From Vibrio superstes (lineage in GTDB: Bacteria; Pseudomonadota; Gammaproteobacteria; Enterobacterales; Vibrionaceae): a stretch of DNA of 64,000 nucleotides. The position numbers were made by a program, and so were the translations under genes. The stretch covers positions 2,219,927 to 2,283,926 of the forward strand of contig NZ_BCUR01000004.1 of assembly GCF_003569005.1 (NCBI RefSeq), given 5' to 3'. Below are positions 61,670 to 64,000 of the stretch, piece by piece; position 1 is the first letter of the stretch, and the number at the start of each line of letters is the position of its first letter. Below the pieces are notes generated by a model. That model did no database searches and was not told the origin of the DNA. It saw only the letters and a program-made list of their open reading frames with translations.

Positions 61670-61757
61670 AAATAACCCAAAAAGGAATAATAGCTTGTGC
61701 GGCTAAGTAAACTATCTAGCTCAATGTATCCTTTCTAGAATACCTTGAGCCCTTTCT

Positions 61758-61790
61758 AAAAAGCCAACAGAGTTAACTGTTGGCTTTTTT
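61758..61790. terminator. Bidirectional terminator after the acylase/MITE
   Basis: AAAAGCCAACAG-AGTTAA-CTGTTGGCTTTT with A- and T-runs on both sides. Confidence 0.9.
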
Positions 61791-61933
61791 CACGTAGCGT
61801 AATCTAACACGCTATCACCAGTAAAATAGCCCCTCACTACCCGCTCCATTTCATTACCGTGCTTATCACTATCAAGACACAATACTCGTGTCAGCATTCC
61901 GTCAGCTCTAGCCAATGCATATTGGTATCCATT
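61790..61933 (-). pseudogene. Possible 3-prime remnant of a lost gene
   Basis: Minus-strand open frame of 47 codons plus stop, without a credible start, bounded upstream by a stop. It includes GYQYALARADGMLTRVLCL and ends GYFTGDSVLDYAT. Its stop codon touches the strong terminator at 61758-61790, as a gene end would. I cannot name a family. The rest of the gap to 62404 shows no convincing coding frame. Confidence 0.35.
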
Positions 61934-62404
61934 TTACTCATCTATTATTGGATAGCTTAATGGCATCTCTCTTCAATCTGCGTTGTACGAACAACATTAA
62001 CTAACCTCGGCCTTAGGTATGGACATTCGCCCCTCTATATCACTATAAAAGTACCTCTTTATAACTTATCAAGATGCCCTACCTCCGCGTTACTGATGTT
62101 TCGAAGAGGTTATTGTCTATGATTTCTGGCAACAGCTAACCACCAGAGAGGGGAATGTAGAGCCTATCATTCGTTAAGCCCTTACACTGCGTGCAGCCTG
62201 TATATAGAAGGGTTAGAGTCAGTTTAAAGGAACAGAATGAACTTTGTTGGCTCAAATAGCTCAGTGTTGATAACAAGCCATACGATAACTTAAAGTTTTA
62301 ATAGATATGTAATCACGCTGAGTGTGTTTAGAGAAGGTGTAGCTTAGGGTCATCATCGTCTCATCTCAATGTATAAATACATGTCGGTAAGAAACGCCAT
62401 CCAC

Positions 62405-62459
62405 AAAAAAGCCCCCTTTCGGGGGCCCTAGTTAGGCGAGGTAATCGCCTAAATTAAGA
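62405..62459 (-). terminator. Shared double-hairpin terminator block, copy 2
   Basis: Same 55-bp block as 56187-56241, here with loop TTTC in place of TTGC. It ends paralogue 4. Confidence 0.92.
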
Positions 62460-62484
62460 TGCTCATATCAACGAAAGAGTTGAG

Positions 62485-63066
62485 TTAGAACTTATAACCA
62501 ACGGTAACCATACCTTGAGTTAGCAAGTCATCTTTAGCATTGAATGTTTTGCCTTTTTCAGAAAAGTCTGTTGCTTGGAGGCGACCATCGACGTACACAC
62601 CATTATCAAAGGTCATGCGAGCACCTAAAGCACCACGTGCTTGGACTGCATTTTTACTGTCACTCAACCATGCGCTAGTATCTTTGTCATACGCAACTGC
62701 GCCCAACGCAACATAAGGCTTGATTGATGTGCCACCATCTGTAACGAATGTATAGCCTGCTTCTGCTTCTACTGCTAGATCGTAAGTTGTATAAAGATTT
62801 TGGCCATTGCGCCCACGTCGGTTTGTAGCTTTTGTGCCAGTACCAGAGCCCTTAACATTAATCGCAAAAATGCTATTGAAGTCATAACCAGCTTCTAGCA
62901 CTACTGTAGGATCAGTTTCAATCTTACCTTCGCTAGAGTTTCTTTGTTTATAGCTGCCAACATCCGTACCAAAACCACCACCGACGCGAAAGCCCGACTG
63001 ATCGTCTGCAGCGAAAGAAGAAGCAGACATTAGTGCAAGAGTTGAAGCTAGAATTAATTTTTTCAT
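62485..63066 (-). CDS. Small outer-membrane beta-barrel protein, paralogue 4
   Basis: 193 aa with signal peptide MKKLILASTLALMSASSFA and C-terminal MVTVGYKF. Family blocks: SGFRVGGGFGTDVGSYK, VVLEAGYDFNSIFAINVKGSGTG, DLAVEAEAGYTFVTDGGTSIKPYVALGAVAYDKDT, RMTFDNGVYVDGRLQATDF. Closest to paralogue 3, with which it shares leader and terminator block, so recent duplication is likely although about 6 kb lie between them. Confidence 0.9.
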   Translation of the reverse strand: MKKLILASTLALMSASSFAADDQSGFRVGGGFGTDVGSYKQRNSSEGKIETDPTVVLEAGYDFNSIFAINVKGSGTGTKATNRRGRNGQNLYTTYDLAVEAEAGYTFVTDGGTSIKPYVALGAVAYDKDTSAWLSDSKNAVQARGALGARMTFDNGVYVDGRLQATDFSEKGKTFNAKDDLLTQGMVTVGYKF

Positions 63067-63112
63067 GTTTAATTACCTCGTTAAAATTTAATTACCTCCA
63101 TTTGATTTGTTG

Positions 63113-63145
63113 CCAGTCCTGTTTGGCTTGAGGTGTAATTTACGC
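63113..63145 (-). promoter_or_regulatory. Conserved OMP leader element, copy at paralogue 4
   Basis: Plus-strand CCAGTCCTGTTTGGCTTGAG then GTGTAATTTACGC, 47-79 bp before the start codon. A 6-codon upstream frame with its own GGAGGTAATT word follows it, as at paralogue 3. Confidence 0.6.
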
Positions 63146-63275
63146 GAGCATGGCAAATAGGTAAAAATAGTTAGTATTAACTTATTAGATAGGTAGGGGT
63201 GTTTTTGTGAAGCTAATCAACATTAAAAATCAATCTCCGCAATGGTTAATTAGGTTTTCATTTTGTTTGGGCAAT

Positions 63276-63312
63276 AAAAAACCCCAATAATTGATATCCA
63301 ACTATTGGGGTG
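63276..63312 (-). terminator. Terminator of OMP paralogue 5
   Basis: On the minus strand CCCCAATA/TATTGGGG arms, then six Ts. Confidence 0.88.
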
Positions 63313-63349
63313 GTTTTATATACCATTTTATCGCTCTAAATTACTACTC

Positions 63350-63928
63350 TTAGAATTTATAGCCGATGGTGACTAAACCTTGAGTTAACAAATCTTCTTT
63401 ACCCGAAAGCTTGCCATCATAGGCAACATTGGTTGCCTGAACGCGGCCATCGAGATAGAGCTTATTATCTATCGAAACTCTGAGTCCAATTGTGCCACGG
63501 CCACGCACGTCACTCCCGCCATCATTACCAGTAAAAAGAAGGTTCGCCTGCTTGTTATAATAAACACCCCCTAGGGCAACATACGGCTTAATGGTAAACC
63601 CACGCTCAGTTACCTTGGTATAACCGACTTCACCTGCCACAGCCACCTCGTAGGCGGTATCTATATACTGGGGTTTCTGTTTACCACGATCCCACTTAAA
63701 GCCCGTTGCAGCACCGGTGACATTTATGGCAAAGATGTCGTTAAAATCATAACCAAGATCAACAATGACCGAAGGATCGGAGTCAAAGCCTGTCACTTTA
63801 TCTTCTAGTTTGAACATGCCCATGTCTGAGGCTAAGCCTGCACCAACACGCAAGCCTGAATGATCCATTCCAGCTATTGAAGAACTGGAAATCAACAAAA
63901 GCATTGATGCAAATAGTCTATTCTTCAT
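63350..63928 (-). CDS. Small outer-membrane beta-barrel protein, paralogue 5
   Basis: 192 aa with signal peptide MKNRLFASMLLLISSSSIA and C-terminal LVTIGYKF. Family blocks: HSGLRVGAGLASD, VIVDLGYDFNDIFAINVTGAATG, EVAVAGEVGYTKV, TIKPYVALGGVYYNK, LYLDGRVQATNV. More divergent. Unlike paralogues 1-4 it lacks the shared leader: a terminator block of the next gene upstream ends only 17 nt before its ATG. Confidence 0.88.
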   Translation of the reverse strand: MKNRLFASMLLLISSSSIAGMDHSGLRVGAGLASDMGMFKLEDKVTGFDSDPSVIVDLGYDFNDIFAINVTGAATGFKWDRGKQKPQYIDTAYEVAVAGEVGYTKVTERGFTIKPYVALGGVYYNKQANLLFTGNDGGSDVRGRGTIGLRVSIDNKLYLDGRVQATNVAYDGKLSGKEDLLTQGLVTIGYKF

Positions 63929-63945
63929 GTCTTTATTCTCAATAC

Positions 63946-64000
63946 AAAAAAGCCCCCTTGCGGGGGCCCTAGTTAGGCGAGGTAATCGCCTAAATTAAGA
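63946..64000 (-). terminator. Shared double-hairpin terminator block, copy 3 (edge)
   Basis: Third copy of the 55-bp block, cut by the window edge. In copies 1 and 2 the block directly follows a paralogue, so it predicts a sixth family member just beyond 64000. Confidence 0.9.

Noticed and set aside
62237..62293. 18-codon frame after AAAGGAAC in the gap upstream of paralogue 4
   Set aside because: It is too short, without hydrophobic or conserved character, and no terminator follows.

Overview
The window comes from a gammaproteobacterium of the family Vibrionaceae, most likely a Vibrio. The main evidence is a toxRS pair divergent from htpG, an feoABC operon whose FeoC has no cysteines, the small DUF2788 gene, and long stretches of gene order shared with Vibrio and with the Escherichia coli 10-16 minute region (glnS-nagE/nagBAC-asnB, hemH-adk-htpG, pgm-seqA-ybfF-fldA-fur, gltA/sdhCDAB-sucABCD). 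I see no tRNA, rRNA, insertion sequence, integrase or CRISPR array.

Layout. 0.2-4.7 kb: a sodium-coupled NSS transporter, a 1.1 kb array of ten BIME-like 117-bp repeats, an FMN riboswitch driving a DMT permease (probable riboflavin importer), and a HIT protein. 4.7-10.1 kb: metal uptake, with feoABC (Fur box) and znuA divergent from znuCB (Zur-like site). 10.4-21.7 kb: the TCA block sdhCDAB-sucABCD, divergent from gltA. 21.8-25.3 kb: a decayed LamB-like porin tail beside a LacI-family regulator, a 162-bp MITE, a Nif3 protein, a DUF1853 protein and a 34-codon membrane peptide. 25.3-30.7 kb: pgm, seqA, ybfF, DUF2788, fldA, fur and a pseudopilin. 30.7-42.3 kb: glnS, N-acetylglucosamine genes nagE/nagBAC, a CPA2 antiporter, a diguanylate cyclase and asnB. 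42.4-48.4 kb: rfaH, hemH, adk, htpG (sigma32 promoter) and toxRS. 48.4-53.7 kb: a YfcE phosphodiesterase; a tight four-gene operon of two DUF1538 membrane proteins, a PII-like protein and a CBS-pair protein; a TIGR01777 epimerase; a 21-aa membrane peptide gene; and a YbbN-type co-chaperone.

53.8-64 kb is accessory in character. It holds a broken LysR gene, five paralogous small outer-membrane beta-barrel genes (the tail signal of a sixth lies at the right edge), a tandem pair of PACE-family efflux genes, another outer-membrane barrel, a LysR regulator divergent from a choloylglycine-hydrolase/penicillin V acylase, and a second copy of the MITE that has rewritten the C-terminus of that acylase.

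How the genes work together: the core genes cover iron and zinc acquisition, the oxidative TCA cycle, chitin-sugar catabolism and stress or envelope sensing (ToxRS, HtpG, YbbN). Three parts most deserve follow-up: the DUF1538 pair-PII-CBS operon as a nucleotide-sensing ion-transport module, the family-expanded outer-membrane protein cluster with shared leaders and terminators, and the BIME-like array. All calls come from reading the sequence; no database search was run.
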